A stretch of 27,073 nt of DNA, from the NCBI GenBank assembly GCA_003543235.1, contig DPJA01000031.1:1-27073 (forward strand), given 5' to 3'. This document shows, in pieces, positions 1 to 8,059 of the stretch. The translations under genes and the position numbers were made by a program. Position 1 is the stretch's first letter, and each line of letters starts with the position of its first letter. The notes under the pieces are model-generated. The model saw only the letters and a program-made list of their open reading frames with translations, was not told where the DNA came from and made no database searches. Source of the DNA: Lachnospiraceae bacterium (GTDB lineage: Bacteria; Bacillota; Clostridia; Lachnospirales; Anaerotignaceae).

Positions 1-64
1 GAAATTAACTATGGGTTTAGTTTAAAACGTTATTCATTTTTCAAAGTTCAACAGTGCGAGATTT

Positions 65-93
65 ATTATAGCAAGCTTTTCCTGGTTTGTCAA
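65..93 (-). promoter_or_regulatory. Consensus promoter firing leftward, rRNA-operon-like
   Basis: On the minus strand a perfect -35 (TTGACA, 93-88) and a perfect -10 (TATAAT, 70-65) are separated by exactly 17 nt. Upstream, at 101-124, the 12-mer ttaaaaagtttt occurs twice in direct tandem, giving phased A/T tracts of the kind found in UP elements. The transcript would leave the window at base 1. Its leader carries GAACTTTGAAAAATGAATAA (44-25 minus), which resembles the conserved leader found before 16S or 23S rRNA in Firmicutes. The promoter call is direct; that it drives an rRNA operon is inference, because no rRNA sequence lies inside the window. Confidence 0.8.
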
Positions 94-100
94 CACTATT

Positions 101-124
101 TTAAAAAGTTTTTTAAAAAGTTTT
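101..124. repeat. Tandem 12-bp A/T-tract repeat (UP-element-like)
   Basis: Two exact copies of ttaaaaagtttt, at 101-112 and 113-124, lie directly upstream of the -35 box of the leftward promoter and touch the sirtuin stop codon. The 12-bp period puts the A-tracts near helical phase, which suits contact with the RNA polymerase alpha C-terminal domain or intrinsic bending. The function is inferred from position and composition. Confidence 0.55.
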
Positions 125-849
125 TATTCCATTATTTTTTCAAAAACATCACCAATATTCATATGTATACAAAGGTTAGCTCTGTCATCAAAACTGGTAA
201 CGGATTTATTAATCAAAACAAGTTTTTTGCCTCTATAATAATTTATAAGTCCTGCTGCGGGATAAACATTCAAGCTTGTCCCACCAACAATAAGCACATC
301 TGCTTCAGAAATATATCTTATAGCTTTGCCCATCACTTCTTCATCAAGACTTTCCTCATATAATACCACATCAGGTCGAACAATACCAGAACATTTTTCG
401 CATTTTGTTATACCTTTGCTATTTTTCACATATTCAAGGTCATAAACCACACCACATTTTATGCAATAGTTCCTATAAAGTGTGCCATGTAACTCCAATA
501 CATTTTTGCTTCCAGCCTTTTGATGCAGGTCATCTATATTTTGCGTTATCACTGCTTTGAGTATTCCTTGTCTTTCCAGCTTAGCTAAAGCATAGTGTGC
601 TGCATTGGGTTTTGCGTCTGGATATAGTAAATGTTTCTTGTAATATTCAAAAAACACCTCTGTATTTTTAATAAAAAAACTGTGACTAAGTATTGTTTCA
701 GGTCTAACACCATATTCGCTTACAGTTTTAAAAATACCTTCTTCGCCTCGAAAATCAGGTATTCCGCTTTCTGTGGATACACCTGCACCACCAAAAAATA
801 CTATGTTTTCACTAGTCTTAATCCATTCTTTCAATTTTTGTATATTCAT
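124..849 (-). CDS. NAD-dependent protein deacylase, Sir2 family
   Basis: A 241-aa sirtuin that removes acyl groups from lysines using NAD+ and yields nicotinamide and O-acyl-ADP-ribose. The Rossmann NAD motif GAGVSTESGIPDFRG spans residues 21-35, TQNIDDLH is at 102-109, the catalytic His is H121 in LELHG, and a structural zinc site is formed by C129, C132, C150 and C153. A second nucleotide-binding stretch, GGTSLNVYPAAG, ends at residue 200. The length is normal for bacterial single-domain sirtuins. The ATG has an AAAGGGGA ribosome binding site. A weak promoter (-10 TAAAAT, poor -35) lies in the 117-bp divergent gap to the plus-strand gene at 967. No hairpin terminator follows the stop; the A/T tracts of the next promoter begin there. 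Acyl specificity cannot be read from the sequence. Confidence 0.95.
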   Translation of the reverse strand: MNIQKLKEWIKTSENIVFFGGAGVSTESGIPDFRGEEGIFKTVSEYGVRPETILSHSFFIKNTEVFFEYYKKHLLYPDAKPNAAHYALAKLERQGILKAVITQNIDDLHQKAGSKNVLELHGTLYRNYCIKCGVVYDLEYVKNSKGITKCEKCSGIVRPDVVLYEESLDEEVMGKAIRYISEADVLIVGGTSLNVYPAAGLINYYRGKKLVLINKSVTSFDDRANLCIHMNIGDVFEKIME

Positions 850-966
850 AAAAATCCCCTTTTTTTATATTTTACCATAAATTTTTAGTTCTAACAGATA
901 TATTTGTTGCAAAAAATGCAGTATGATTTTTGCTTTACGGGAAATAATTATTATCGAGGTGATAAT

Positions 967-1140
967 ATGGAAAAAAAATTTCCAAGTGTATATAATTTAG
1001 TAGATGAGGATGCTACCGCAAGAAAATACTATAACTCACTTTCCCCGCAAGTGCGTACAGGCATTGAGGATAAAGCAAAATCTATTTCTACATTTGATGA
1101 CCTTAAAAGCACCGCCGAAATGCTGATGAAAAAAAGTTAA
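967..1140 (+). CDS. Small conserved-type hypothetical protein (57 aa)
   Basis: The only plus-strand gene I support. The reading frame stays open 21 codons further upstream, but the ATG at 967 is preceded by a good GAGGTGA site with 5-nt spacing, giving 57 aa starting MEKKFPSVYNLVDEDATARK. The protein is charged, has no membrane segment or signal peptide, and looks like a short helical domain (DDLKSTAEMLMKK at the C-terminus). I do not recognise a named family, although small proteins of this style occur in Clostridia. It is divergent from the sirtuin gene and followed by a strong bidirectional terminator, so it is probably a monocistronic unit. Function unknown. Confidence 0.65.
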   Translation: MEKKFPSVYNLVDEDATARKYYNSLSPQVRTGIEDKAKSISTFDDLKSTAEMLMKKS

Positions 1141-1191
1141 ATAATCAAAAATAATTTCTGCATCAAATTATATTTTTATTCTCTTCAAATT

Positions 1192-1249
1192 AAAAGACTG
1201 CGTTTTCATGTTGAATAAATTAATTATTCCTAAGAAAACGTAGTCTTTT
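1192..1249. terminator. Bidirectional intrinsic terminator
   Basis: A 16-bp inverted repeat (1192-1207 with 1234-1249) pairs completely apart from one G-U position, and an inner gaataa/ttattc pair continues the stem. It is followed by T-runs on both strands (cttttta on plus, CTTTTAATTT on minus). It separates the convergent small plus-strand gene and the beta-CASP gene and should stop both transcripts. Confidence 0.85.
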
Positions 1250-1261
1250 TATGTTGTAGTC

Positions 1262-2866
1262 TTAACTAAACTTATCACATAACCTGTTGATGGCTATTTC
1301 CAGCCTTTCTAATTCTGTGTTGTGTCCACCCTTACTATCTTGAACCAACCTCTGTAACCTGTCAGCCGCAGTTTGAAGGTTTGCAAACGCCTCGGCACTC
1401 CTACCTCCATTTTGGCTTTTATCTCTATGTTCAATAGGTATTTTTCCACCATCTTTAATTACGTTGTTTGTAACTAAATCATATATGGCACCGCTGTAAG
1501 GGCAATAAACGTCATACCCATATTCACTCCTTAGGCATTCCCCAAATTCTTCAATAACCAAATCATCTCCATGCACAACAAATACCTTCTTGGGCTTATT
1601 TTTAAAATTATTAACCCATTTTAAAAGTCCCGTTTTGTCAGCGTGTCCACTAATTCCCTCCAGCTTTTCAATGTTTGCTCTCACCTTTATTGTTTCGTTA
1701 AACAACTTAACTTGTTTTTCACCATCAACTAATATTCTGCCAAGACTGCCTAATGCCTGATATCCAACAAAAAGAACAGTGCATTCTGGTCGCCAAAGAT
1801 TATGCTTTAAATGATGGCGTATACGTCCCGCATCACACATGCCCGATGCCGAAAGTATAATCTTTGGATCGTTGTCAAAATTTATTGCCTGGGATTCCTC
1901 TGCCTCAACTGCAACCTTAAGCCCTTTAAAACTGATTGGATCAACGCCTTTTTGTACAAGTTCCAACGCCTCATCGTCAAAACAGTTATCAATATTTTCA
2001 TTAAACACTCTTATGGCTTCAATTGCAAGAGGACTATCAACGTACACCTTAAAATTACGGTGGCCCTTAACAAGCCCTTCTTCTTTGATTTTTCGTATGA
2101 AATAAAGCATCTCCTGTGTTCTTCCAACGGCAAATGCGGGAATTATAACATTTCCTCCTTTGTCAAAGGTAGACTGAATAACTCGAGCCAACTCTCCAAC
2201 ATAGTTTGGCACCTCCCCATGATAACGATTACCATAGGTAGATTCCATAATAACAAAATCCCCGTCGTCTACATACTGAGGATCATCAATAATAGGCTGA
2301 TTTATATTTCCTATATCGCCCGAAAACACTACTTTTTTTGTTATACCGTTCTCTGTGAGCCACAGCTCCACACTTGCCGAACCTAATAGATGTCCAACAT
2401 CAACAAAACGCACTTTTATTTCATCGCACACATCAATAATTTCGCCGTATGCACATTCGTGAAAATTCTGTAAAACTCCTTCTGCATCTTCCATGGTATA
2501 AATGGGTTCAAATAAGTCACGTCCTGCTCTCTTGGCTTTCTTGTTACGCCACTGTGCTTCAAACTCCTGTATATGAGCACTGTCACGAAGCATTATTTTA
2601 CAAAGGTCGTATGTTGCCGCTGTAGTAAAAATTTCACCTTTAAATCCATTTTTATATAAAAAAGGAATAAGCCCCGAATGGTCAATATGGGCATGGGAAA
2701 GAAAAACATAATCAACATCTGCCTCACTTATAGAAAGCTTCTTATTTTCATATGTATCTCTGCCCTGCTCCATACCACAATCAAGTAAAATATTTTTCCC
2801 ACCAACCTCAATATGATGGCAACTTCCCGTAACCTCATGGTCAGCACCTAAAAACATTAATTTCAT
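1262..2866 (-). CDS. Metallo-beta-lactamase / beta-CASP RNA-processing-type hydrolase
   Basis: A 534-aa two-metal hydrolase of the CPSF73/YSH1-like MBL-fold family, most likely a ribonuclease acting in the cytoplasm. Visible motifs are HAHIDH (58-63), HLLGSASVE, the beta-CASP signatures FAVGRTQEM and SASGMCDAGRIRHH, then SGHADKTGLLKW and VHGDD in the RNA-specificity (RMMBL) region. The last ~60 residues form a charged, helical tail. The frame is open to a GTG at 2875, but that codon overlaps the AGGAGG site; the ATG at 2866 sits 8 nt behind AGGAGG and is the likely start. It is monocistronic, with a promoter at 2892-2920 and the 1192-1249 terminator downstream. The enzyme family is clear; its RNA substrate is not. 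Confidence 0.92.
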   Translation of the reverse strand: MKLMFLGADHEVTGSCHHIEVGGKNILLDCGMEQGRDTYENKKLSISEADVDYVFLSHAHIDHSGLIPFLYKNGFKGEIFTTAATYDLCKIMLRDSAHIQEFEAQWRNKKAKRAGRDLFEPIYTMEDAEGVLQNFHECAYGEIIDVCDEIKVRFVDVGHLLGSASVELWLTENGITKKVVFSGDIGNINQPIIDDPQYVDDGDFVIMESTYGNRYHGEVPNYVGELARVIQSTFDKGGNVIIPAFAVGRTQEMLYFIRKIKEEGLVKGHRNFKVYVDSPLAIEAIRVFNENIDNCFDDEALELVQKGVDPISFKGLKVAVEAEESQAINFDNDPKIILSASGMCDAGRIRHHLKHNLWRPECTVLFVGYQALGSLGRILVDGEKQVKLFNETIKVRANIEKLEGISGHADKTGLLKWVNNFKNKPKKVFVVHGDDLVIEEFGECLRSEYGYDVYCPYSGAIYDLVTNNVIKDGGKIPIEHRDKSQNGGRSAEAFANLQTAADRLQRLVQDSKGGHNTELERLEIAINRLCDKFS

Positions 2867-2891
2867 TTGTAGCACCTCCTATTTTGTGTAT

Positions 2892-2920
2892 ATTATATCA
2901 TTTTATTTACAAAATAACAA
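2892..2920 (-). promoter_or_regulatory. Promoter of the beta-CASP hydrolase gene
   Basis: Minus-strand -35 TTGTTA (2920-2915) and -10 TATAAT (2897-2892) with a 17-nt spacer. It lies about 25 nt upstream of the start codon, giving a very short leader that holds the AGGAGG site. Confidence 0.7.
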
Positions 2921-3109
2921 TATTTTAGTAGTTTTCAACAAAATTTAAGTTACTGAAAACAGTTTTAGCTAATAACAGTTCAATAAATGGAATGCAGTAG
3001 CAACCCTTGCATCAACTAATGAGGGTGTTGTTTTTATTATATCCATTATTAGTAAAACTATTTGTCACGCAGACAATTTCTACCTTGATTTCCATTATAA
3101 ATTGCATAT

Positions 3110-3144
3110 TAAAAGGGTGGGATTAAAAAAATCAATCCCACCCT
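3110..3144 (-). terminator. Terminator of the TRAP-TAXI operon
   Basis: A perfect 11-bp GC-rich stem (agggtgggatt at 3114-3124 with aatcccaccct at 3134-3144) and a 9-nt loop are followed on the minus strand by TTTTAAT. It starts about 20 nt after the permease stop codon. Confidence 0.88.
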
Positions 3145-3165
3145 AACTATCTTGATAATTCTATA

Positions 3166-5154
3166 CTAGCTCCTAACAGTTTTTCTCACCTTTATTGTCT
3201 GCAAAGCAAACATTGTCAATACAAGTACAATACCAACAACATCGGTTACAACCCCTGGTATAATAAGCATTATGCCACCAAAAAAGCAAATAACTCTCTC
3301 GTAAAGTTTGAGCGGTGTATTCATATATCCCTCCATGCCAGTTGATATACCAACCATCCCAATAAATGCAGTTATTAATGTAAATATAGCTTGTGGAATA
3401 GAACCACCAATCAATAATAAATCAGGATTGAATGCAAAAATATAAGGAATAATAAATGCCGTAATAGCAATTCTTGTTGCCGTAAGTCCCGTTTTAAATG
3501 GATCGCTGTGAGCAATTGCCGAGCCTGCATATGCTGCTAAAGCAACAGGAGGTGTAATATCCGCAACAATACCAAAATAAAAAACAAACATATGCGCAGC
3601 AAGCATAGGTATACCCAGCTTAATAACAATTGGAGCCGTAATGGTAGCCATAATTACATAATTAGCTGTGGTAGGTACACCCATACCAAGTACAATACAA
3701 GCAATCATTGTAAAGAAAAGTGCAATAATCGTAACACCGCCAGATAGGGTTAAAAGACCTGTTGCCAGCTTAATCCCCAAACCTGTCAGAGTAACAACAC
3801 CAACAATTATGCCCGCAACGGAGCACGCAACAGCAACACCCAGTGTATTTCTTGCACCATTTTCCAGCGCTTCAAGAAAAGATGAAAAACTCATTCTTGT
3901 GTCTTTTCTGAACATACTTACCGTAATAGCTGCAATAATAGCATATACCGCACTCATAGATGATGTAAAACCATTCATCATGCAATAAACAAGCACAAAC
4001 AATGGCAAAAGGAGATATCCTCGTGTTATCATAAGTGAAAAGAATCCTGGAATTTCATCCTTGCTAAGCCCATTTAAACCAAGTTTTTTAGCCTCGAAGT
4101 GAACCATTAGGAAAATTCCTGTAAAATATAGAGTTGCTGGTAAAATAGCCGCAATAACTATGTTAGAGTAAGGAACACCTGTCATCTCTGCCATAAGAAA
4201 AGCAGCTGCACCCATAATAGGCGGCATAATCTGTCCACCTGTTGATGCAGCAGCTTCAACTGCAGCGGCAAACTCAGGCGGATATCCCGTTTTTTTCATC
4301 ATAGGTATTGTAAAACTACCACTGCCAACTGTGTTTGCAACTGAACTGCCACTTATCATACCCTGCAATGCACTTGCAATAACGGCAACCTTTGCAGGTC
4401 CTCCAGTAGCTGCACCAGCAATAGAGTTGGCAATTTCAATAAAAAAACGACCAACGCCCGTTTTATCTAAAAATGCTCCAAATAAAATAAACAGAACAAT
4501 AAACGTTGAACAAACCCCAAGTGGTGTTCCAATAACTCCCTCCGTTGTATAAAAAAGATGAGAAATTACACGTCTAAGTGAAAAACCTGCAAAAAATGCG
4601 TAAATAATAAAACCAGTAACTACCACAAGTATAGGTATACCAACAACTCGTCGGCAAATTTCCATGAGTATAAGTATACCAATAATACCAATTATCATAT
4701 CAAGCTGTGTACTTCTTCCTGCTCTTGCCACAATGGCTTGAAAATTAGCTATATAATAGAAGAAACAGCCACCACCAACAACGCCTAATAAGAAATCATA
4801 CCATGGCACATAATTAATTTTTTTAGCGGTATTCTTTCTTGCAGGATAAAGAAGATATGCCATAAATATAACCACACCAATAAATGATGCACGTCTTATT
4901 TGTTCTGGTAAAGAACTGAAAATATTCATCCATAACGTGTAAATTGAAAATGCCACAAGCATATATTTAACAATAGTGTTGGGAATACCCTGAAAATGTC
5001 TTGTATTGCTTTCACGGTCAAACTCTTTAAGAACTTCTTTCATTCTCTCTTCGTCCTCGTGAACAATATGCTCAGTAATCTCCGTCTTTTTTTCAAGCTC
5101 GATGTGCCTTTCTTTTGCTGCTTTTTTTCTTTCATTGTCTGAAAATTCCGACAT
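3166..5154 (-). CDS. TRAP transporter fused permease (DctQ-DctM type, TAXI-associated)
   Basis: A 662-aa polytopic membrane protein matching the fused small-plus-large permease of TRAP-TAXI secondary transporters, which use an ion gradient and a binding protein to import organic acids or similar solutes. About 60 charged, probably cytoplasmic residues precede the first membrane segment; four helices then correspond to the small subunit and about a dozen to the DctM-like part. Family-like loops include GPAKVAVIASALQGMISGSS, the repeat GGQIMPPIMGAAAF, and GMGVPTTANYVI near residue 490. The ATG has a GGGGG-type site 7 nt upstream. It is the last gene of a three-gene operon, 21 nt after the DUF1850 gene, and is followed by a clear terminator. 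The substrate cannot be deduced. Confidence 0.92.
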   Translation of the reverse strand: MSEFSDNERKKAAKERHIELEKKTEITEHIVHEDEERMKEVLKEFDRESNTRHFQGIPNTIVKYMLVAFSIYTLWMNIFSSLPEQIRRASFIGVVIFMAYLLYPARKNTAKKINYVPWYDFLLGVVGGGCFFYYIANFQAIVARAGRSTQLDMIIGIIGILILMEICRRVVGIPILVVVTGFIIYAFFAGFSLRRVISHLFYTTEGVIGTPLGVCSTFIVLFILFGAFLDKTGVGRFFIEIANSIAGAATGGPAKVAVIASALQGMISGSSVANTVGSGSFTIPMMKKTGYPPEFAAAVEAAASTGGQIMPPIMGAAAFLMAEMTGVPYSNIVIAAILPATLYFTGIFLMVHFEAKKLGLNGLSKDEIPGFFSLMITRGYLLLPLFVLVYCMMNGFTSSMSAVYAIIAAITVSMFRKDTRMSFSSFLEALENGARNTLGVAVACSVAGIIVGVVTLTGLGIKLATGLLTLSGGVTIIALFFTMIACIVLGMGVPTTANYVIMATITAPIVIKLGIPMLAAHMFVFYFGIVADITPPVALAAYAGSAIAHSDPFKTGLTATRIAITAFIIPYIFAFNPDLLLIGGSIPQAIFTLITAFIGMVGISTGMEGYMNTPLKLYERVICFFGGIMLIIPGVVTDVVGIVLVLTMFALQTIKVRKTVRS

Positions 5155-5175
5155 TATTTTACCCCCTATTTTACC

Positions 5176-5670
5176 TTATTTCACAACCTCAAACCTTACT
5201 GTACTATTACGTCCACATAAATCCCTTAGGCTTATTTCTTCACCATCAATCTCAAGTATATGGTCTGAAACAGTACCCACAATATAAGATAATCCTTCAA
5301 TTCTGCGATTAAATCCAGATAAAAACATCTCTCCATCCTCAGTGTAGGTTAAAGATTGACCCTCCTCCACCTCGGTTGCAACGCCAGCCCCAAAATCGCT
5401 GTATAAACAGCTTTCAAGATATATTGCCCCATCTTTAATTTCATAAGCTTCTTTAACACGAGTTTTGTTTACCGAATGAATGAAAGAGACTGAAAATGTC
5501 ATGCCCTGGTTCGCCTCATATTTTGCATATATTTTTCCACTTTCACCATCTTTTAAAATCAATACTTCTTTTCCGGGTCGAAACAGTAAAAAAACAAGCA
5601 GAGCCGCAACGGCGATAATCACCATTGCGGCTGTGCCTGCCGCTTTTAAATTAGTTTTGCAAAAACGCAT
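5176..5670 (-). CDS. DUF1850 protein of a TRAP-TAXI operon
   Basis: A 164-aa protein with one N-terminal membrane anchor (about residues 12-31) and an extracytoplasmic domain with the DUF1850 pattern: FSVSFIHSVNKTRVKEAYEI in the middle, a segment ending FGAGVATEVEEGQ, then a short beta-rich end. Genes of this family often lie between the binding protein and the fused permease in TRAP-TAXI operons, as here, and are thought to assist the transporter, but the role is not established. Its ATG overlaps the stop codon of the binding-protein gene by one base (TAATG), which suggests translational coupling. Confidence 0.82.
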   Translation of the reverse strand: MRFCKTNLKAAGTAAMVIIAVAALLVFLLFRPGKEVLILKDGESGKIYAKYEANQGMTFSVSFIHSVNKTRVKEAYEIKDGAIYLESCLYSDFGAGVATEVEEGQSLTYTEDGEMFLSGFNRRIEGLSYIVGTVSDHILEIDGEEISLRDLCGRNSTVRFEVVK

Positions 5671-6650
5671 TATTTGAGTACGCCGATTTCCTTAAAGTAT
5701 TTTTCTGCACCCGGATGAAAAGGAACTGACACGCCTTCAACTGCATATTGAGGGTCAATTTCTGCACCCTTTGAATGTCCAGCAGTAATATCTTCTTTTC
5801 CTTCAAAAATAGCTTTTGTCATGTTGTATACAACGTCCTCTGGAAGGTCTGGTTTTACAATAATTGTTGCCTTAACCGCAACTGTTGTAACATCTTCCGC
5901 CATACCTTTGTATGCGTCTTTAGATATTGTGTATGCTGTGTAGAAAGGGTATTTTTCAATAAGTGCTGCAGCTTCTGCACCATCTACATTAAGAATTTTA
6001 ACATCATTTGTACTTGAAAGCTCCATAACAGCAGTTGTAGGAGTACCTGCTGTACAAAAGAACGCATCAATTTTGTTGTCTTTCATAGCATTTGCAGAAT
6101 CTCCAAAAGAAAGATTTTGCTTATTAATATCATCAAATGTAACGCCATAAGCTTCCAGTATTTGCTTTGCATTAAATTCCACACCACTGCCTGCATCACC
6201 AACAGATACTCTTTTGCCTTTGAGGTCAGCAATTGTTTCAATTCCAGCTGATGGATTTGCAACCACCTGACAAACCTCTGAGTACATAGCCACCATAGCA
6301 TTAAAGTTATCTGTTTTTTCACCTTCAAAAAGGTCTGTTCCATTATATGCGTAGTCCATAACGTCGTTCTGAACAATAGCCATATCAACTTCACCATCAG
6401 CAATTAAACCAATGTTAGCTTTAGAAGCACCTGTTGACTGAACGTCAAATGTAATACCTGTTAAATTAGTAATGGTCTGAGCAATTACTCCACCAAAAGC
6501 ATAGTATGTGCCTGAAGTTCCTCCTGTAGCAAACTTAATGTTAGTTTTTTCAGTTGCCTCACCTGTGGATGAGTCTGATGATGAGCAAGCTGAAAGTGCC
6601 ATTGTAAGTACAAGAAGACCTGCAATTACAGCAAACATTCTTTTTTTCAT
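5670..6650 (-). CDS. TAXI-family TRAP transporter solute-binding lipoprotein
   Basis: A 326-aa substrate receptor for the TRAP transporter encoded downstream. The N-terminus is a lipoprotein signal (MKKRMFAVIAGLLVLTMA) with lipobox LSAC and lipidated Cys22, then a Ser/Thr-rich linker. The mature protein opens with the TAXI signature FATGGTSGTYYAFGG and contains KGKRVSVGDAGSGVEF and a hinge-like DAFFCTAGTPT. The frame is open 11 codons further upstream, but GGAGG lies 7 nt before the ATG at 6650, so that start is chosen. First gene of the TAXI-DUF1850-permease operon, with its own consensus-like promoter at 6728-6756. The ligand is unknown; TAXI proteins bind varied small organic acids. Confidence 0.93.
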   Translation of the reverse strand: MKKRMFAVIAGLLVLTMALSACSSSDSSTGEATEKTNIKFATGGTSGTYYAFGGVIAQTITNLTGITFDVQSTGASKANIGLIADGEVDMAIVQNDVMDYAYNGTDLFEGEKTDNFNAMVAMYSEVCQVVANPSAGIETIADLKGKRVSVGDAGSGVEFNAKQILEAYGVTFDDINKQNLSFGDSANAMKDNKIDAFFCTAGTPTTAVMELSSTNDVKILNVDGAEAAALIEKYPFYTAYTISKDAYKGMAEDVTTVAVKATIIVKPDLPEDVVYNMTKAIFEGKEDITAGHSKGAEIDPQYAVEGVSVPFHPGAEKYFKEIGVLK

Positions 6651-6727
6651 AATTATTCCTCCATTGTTCTTCTTTTTTCCCATGTAATTCTTAACTTACA
6701 TATATAATAACGATAATCAACTGCTGA

Positions 6728-6756
6728 ATTATACTATATTTTTGTTGTTTTTTCAA
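6728..6756 (-). promoter_or_regulatory. Promoter of the TRAP-TAXI operon
   Basis: Minus-strand -35 TTGAAA (6756-6751) and -10 TATAAT (6733-6728) with a 17-nt spacer, about 80 nt upstream of the TAXI start codon. It lies in the 258-bp AT-rich gap after cbiC. I see no riboswitch in this leader and no convincing hairpin terminator for the cobalamin operon in the same gap. Confidence 0.75.
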
Positions 6757-6908
6757 GCAAAATTTGTTTCATGCACGAAATGCTTAATATGAAAGTCATT
6801 TTTTCTTAATTTTTTGCATATTTTCCACTTTTTAAACTCTACAATTATTTGTATTTTTGCATAATAAAACAAGTAACAATATGAATAATTATCACAATTT
6901 ATGTATAT

Positions 6909-7544
6909 TTATACCTTTGTTTTGTCGGCTGTATATATTAAAGCATTTGCAATTGCGGCCGCAACATTGCTACCACCTTTTCTACCTCTGGCAACTATAT
7001 AAGGCACTTCAAGGCTCATAATAAGTTCTTTGCTTTCCACAACATTCACAAATCCCACTGGCACACCTATAATCAACTGAGGCATAATTTTCCCTTCCTT
7101 AATGAGCTCATAAAGACGTATAAGTGCTGTAGGGGCATTGCCTATGGCAAAAATACAGTTCTTACCCTTTGTTGCCGCCTTGTTCATGCTTGCCACTGCC
7201 CTTGTTGTTCCGTTTTCCTTAGCAGCTTTTGCCACATCTTCATCCGCCATGTAGCAAAAAACTTCTCCTCCAAATTTGCTTAAAACCATTTTATTTATGC
7301 CTGCACGTCCCATATTTGTATCAGTTATTATATCTACTCCTCTATGTATAGCCGCTAAAGCCTTTTCTATTGCCCCATCAGAAAACACCATTGTTTCAGC
7401 ATAACTAAAATCTGCTGTAGTGTGTATAACCCTTTTAATTATAGGTTTTTTTTCATCATCAATTGGAATGGTAAGTTCACTTTCAATTATTTCAAAGCTA
7501 CGTTTTTCAATATCCTTTGGTAAAACTATTTCAAGTTTTTTCAT
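6909..7544 (-). CDS. cbiC: Cobalt-precorrin-8 methylmutase
   Basis: A 211-aa enzyme that moves the C11 methyl group of cobalt-precorrin-8 to C12, forming cobyrinate. The catalytic histidine is H41 in KRVIHTTADF, followed by the DTNMGRAGI, AIGNAPTAL and GVPVGFVNV motifs of the CbiC/CobH family. The length is normal. The ATG overlaps the stop of the upstream corrinoid adenosyltransferase gene by four bases (ATGA). It is the last gene of the 22-gene operon although it acts in the middle of the pathway. No clear terminator follows. Confidence 0.96.
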   Translation of the reverse strand: MKKLEIVLPKDIEKRSFEIIESELTIPIDDEKKPIIKRVIHTTADFSYAETMVFSDGAIEKALAAIHRGVDIITDTNMGRAGINKMVLSKFGGEVFCYMADEDVAKAAKENGTTRAVASMNKAATKGKNCIFAIGNAPTALIRLYELIKEGKIMPQLIIGVPVGFVNVVESKELIMSLEVPYIVARGRKGGSNVAAAIANALIYTADKTKV

Positions 7545-8059
7545 AATTCAATTCCCTTTCTAGCGGTGATTCCCCTATCGTAAGGATGCTTTATTTTTTT
7601 AATTTCCGATACATAGTCTGCCGCTTCAATAAGATACGCCTGAGGATTTCTCCCTGTCATAACAAGTTCTATAAGTTGCGGTTTTTTCTCAATAAAGTCT
7701 TTAAGTTTTTCACAGTTTATTAAGTCAAAATTAATGGCATGAGTAATTTCATCCAGCACTAACATACCCTCCGAGCCTAAATATTTCAATGCCTCATCTA
7801 TAAGGGAATTGTGTATTTTAGTAAGACGATTTTTTTCTTCTTCTTTCATGGTTGAAAAAAAACCAAAATTGACATCGCTTCTAAATACACAAATATTGGG
7901 TAAAAGTTTAAGCATATCTATTTCACTTGTTTCGCATCCCTTCATAAACTGAACAAATGCAACATTCATTCCGCTTCCTGCCGCCCTAACAGCAAGGCCA
8001 ATGGCAGTTGTAGTTTTGCCCTTGCCGTCACCACAGTACAAATGCGTTAAACCTGTCAT
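7541..8059 (-). CDS. cobO: Corrinoid adenosyltransferase (ATP:cob(I)alamin, BtuR/CobA/CobO type)
   Basis: A 172-aa P-loop enzyme that transfers the adenosyl group of ATP to the cobalt of cob(I)yrinic acid diamide or related corrinoids. The Walker A segment GDGKGKTTTAIGLAVRAAG starts at residue 10; AFVQFMKG, the acidic VLDEITHAI and VMTGRNPQAYLIEAADYVSE are family hallmarks. The N-terminal extension seen in some proteobacterial homologues is absent. The gene overlaps cbiP upstream and cbiC downstream by ATGA, so all three are probably translationally coupled. Known elsewhere as btuR or, in Salmonella, cobA. Confidence 0.95.
   Translation of the reverse strand: MTGLTHLYCGDGKGKTTTAIGLAVRAAGSGMNVAFVQFMKGCETSEIDMLKLLPNICVFRSDVNFGFFSTMKEEEKNRLTKIHNSLIDEALKYLGSEGMLVLDEITHAINFDLINCEKLKDFIEKKPQLIELVMTGRNPQAYLIEAADYVSEIKKIKHPYDRGITARKGIEL

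Noticed and set aside
899..927. Promoter for the small plus-strand gene (-10-like tatgat at 922-927)
   Set aside because: No acceptable -35 box lies at 16-18 nt; the true promoter could not be identified.
1811..2386. A 191-codon plus-strand frame opposite the beta-CASP gene
   Set aside because: It is antisense to a clearly conserved gene, is Cys/Phe/Ile-rich and has no family features.
2993..3038. A plus-strand hairpin-like caaccct...agggtgttg followed by ttttta
   Set aside because: The stem needs a 2-nt bulge, and no plus-strand gene lies upstream for it to terminate.
2969..3046. A 25-codon minus-strand frame starting MDIIKTTPSLVDARV between the TRAP terminator and the beta-CASP gene
   Set aside because: It has no ribosome binding site, is very short and resembles nothing I know; it is reported only as a possible relic.
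6083..6403. A 106-codon minus-strand frame inside the TAXI gene
   Set aside because: It is a shadow of the binding-protein gene in another frame, has a low-complexity Leu/Trp-rich composition and no ribosome binding site.
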